DNA from: Paraglomus occultum
Lineage: Eukaryota > Glomeromycota > Glomeromycetes > Paraglomerales > Paraglomeraceae
Assembly: GCA_910592205.1 (NCBI GenBank)
Contig: CAJVPJ010000307.1
Location: 1 to 29,536, forward strand
Direction of reading: 5' to 3'
DNA length: 29,536 nucleotides
In this document: piece after piece, positions 28,790 through 29,536 of the stretch
Layout: each line of letters starts with the position of its first letter
Numbering within the stretch: the stretch's first letter is position 1
Translations under genes and position numbers: made by a program
The notes under the pieces: model-generated
The model's database searches: none
What the model was told of the DNA's origin: nothing
The model's input: only the letters and a program-made list of their open reading frames with translations

Positions 28790-29536
28790 ATGAGTTATTT
28801 ATTTATTAGTCTAACAATAAAGTTAGTTATTGTCGTTATCTGTTGTTCATAAATAATTAGATAATATATTATTGACCCCCAGTAATCTGCAACATTATTG
28901 CCGTACAGGTTTACTTATCTGATGTAACCACTCTTTATGTTCTCACCTATTTTGGTTTAATCTCTAACTATAAATGAACTTTTATTCATAATGATTTCCA
29001 AAACTAATTTTTTTATTTACTGAAATCTTTACTAATCAGGCTTTTAAATACAAGTGTTATTTATTTATTGGTCAAATAGCAAGGTTTGTTATTGTCGTAG
29101 AAGTTGTTTATCGTTCGTAAATAATTGGACTAATAAATCAGATAAGATAATAGATTCTTGTCCTCCAACCAATCGGCGGTACAAATTTACTTTTTTAATA
29201 CATGTGATTATATAATACAGATGTTTGATCTACTGGTCTAATAATAGGGTTTGTTATTGTCGTAGAAAGTTATCTATTGTCCGTAAATAATTGGACTAAT
29301 AAATCAGATAAGATAATAGATTCTTGTCTCTCCAAATATTTACAGTATAAGTTCTACTTTTCTAATAGACGTAATTAAAATACATGTGTTATTTACTTAT
29401 TGGTCAAATTGCAGGGTTTGTTATTGTCGTATACAGTTATCTATCGTCTGTAAATAATTAGATAATAGATTCTTGTCTCTCCAAATATTTACAGTATAAG
29501 TTCTACTTTTCTAATAGACGTAATTAAAATACATGT
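28790..29536. repeat. Tandem repeat of about 165 bases, at least four units, running off the window
   Basis: The anchor TTATTGTCG occurs at 28827, 29089, 29254 and 29421 (spacings 262, 165, 167). Each unit has a TTATT-A-TTATTGGTC lead, the anchor, a CGT-TGTAAATAATT stretch and GATAATAGATTCTTGTC. The last two units are nearly identical at their 3' ends (29303-29379 and 29460-29536), while the first is the most diverged. Unit 4 lacks about 19 bases that units 2 and 3 carry (GGACTAATAAATCAGATAA). No coding frame. Confidence 0.8.

Noticed and set aside
28790-29536. CRISPR-like array
   Set aside because: Units are long (about 165 bases), repeat throughout and lack short conserved repeats separated by unique spacers; the setting is eukaryotic.

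Overview
The window reads as nuclear DNA of a eukaryote, most likely a fungus with an AT-rich, gene-poor genome; an early-diverging lineage such as an arbuscular mycorrhizal fungus would fit, but that placement is inference. Evidence: one clearly recognisable nuclear gene for a mitochondrial enzyme, interrupted by four GT-AG introns of about 88-100 bases; TATA boxes 50-120 bases upstream of short genes; and several small terminal-inverted-repeat elements. There are no bacterial-style operons.

Bases 1-24200 are dominated by an expanded family of short intronless genes that I do not recognise. Seven copies are intact: 3298 (+), 6226 (-), 10871 (+), 12996 (-), 16297 (-), 20462 (+) and 22530 (-). 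Three are relics: 8548 (+), 23262 (-) and 23995 (+). Each protein has a short conserved N-terminus, a long variable low-complexity middle rich in Asn, Ser, Thr, Tyr, Gln and Pro, and a conserved C-terminus that looks like one hydrophobic strand, a turn and an amphipathic helix. None has a visible signal peptide or membrane segment. Intact copies differ from one another by indels that keep the frame, which argues that the proteins are used.

The cluster has grown in several ways. A block made of an unidentified repeat (called X here), a plus-strand family gene and a minus-strand family gene occurs at 1-6750 and again, more decayed, at 7640-13500, with X a third time at 13820. The genes at 20462 and 22530 sit in the arms of a roughly 1 kb inverted duplication around a 0.6 kb loop. 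The 10871 gene has lengthened by internal duplication.

Bases 14345-19900 hold mostly decayed sequence: a lone exon of a gamma-butyrobetaine/trimethyllysine dioxygenase-like gene whose iron-binding His is missing, a tandem duplication with a CAAA microsatellite, a small pogo-like inverted-repeat element, and two unidentified coding fragments. A promoter-proximal array of TTGCAC motifs lies at 19964-20380.

Bases 24900-27320 form an ordinary gene pair: BCKDHA (E1 alpha of the branched-chain 2-oxoacid dehydrogenase; five exons, 438 residues) convergent with the last exons of an unidentified minus-strand gene, their stops about 165 bases apart. The remainder to 28780 is AT-rich with only weak coding candidates, and the window ends inside a roughly 165-base tandem repeat.
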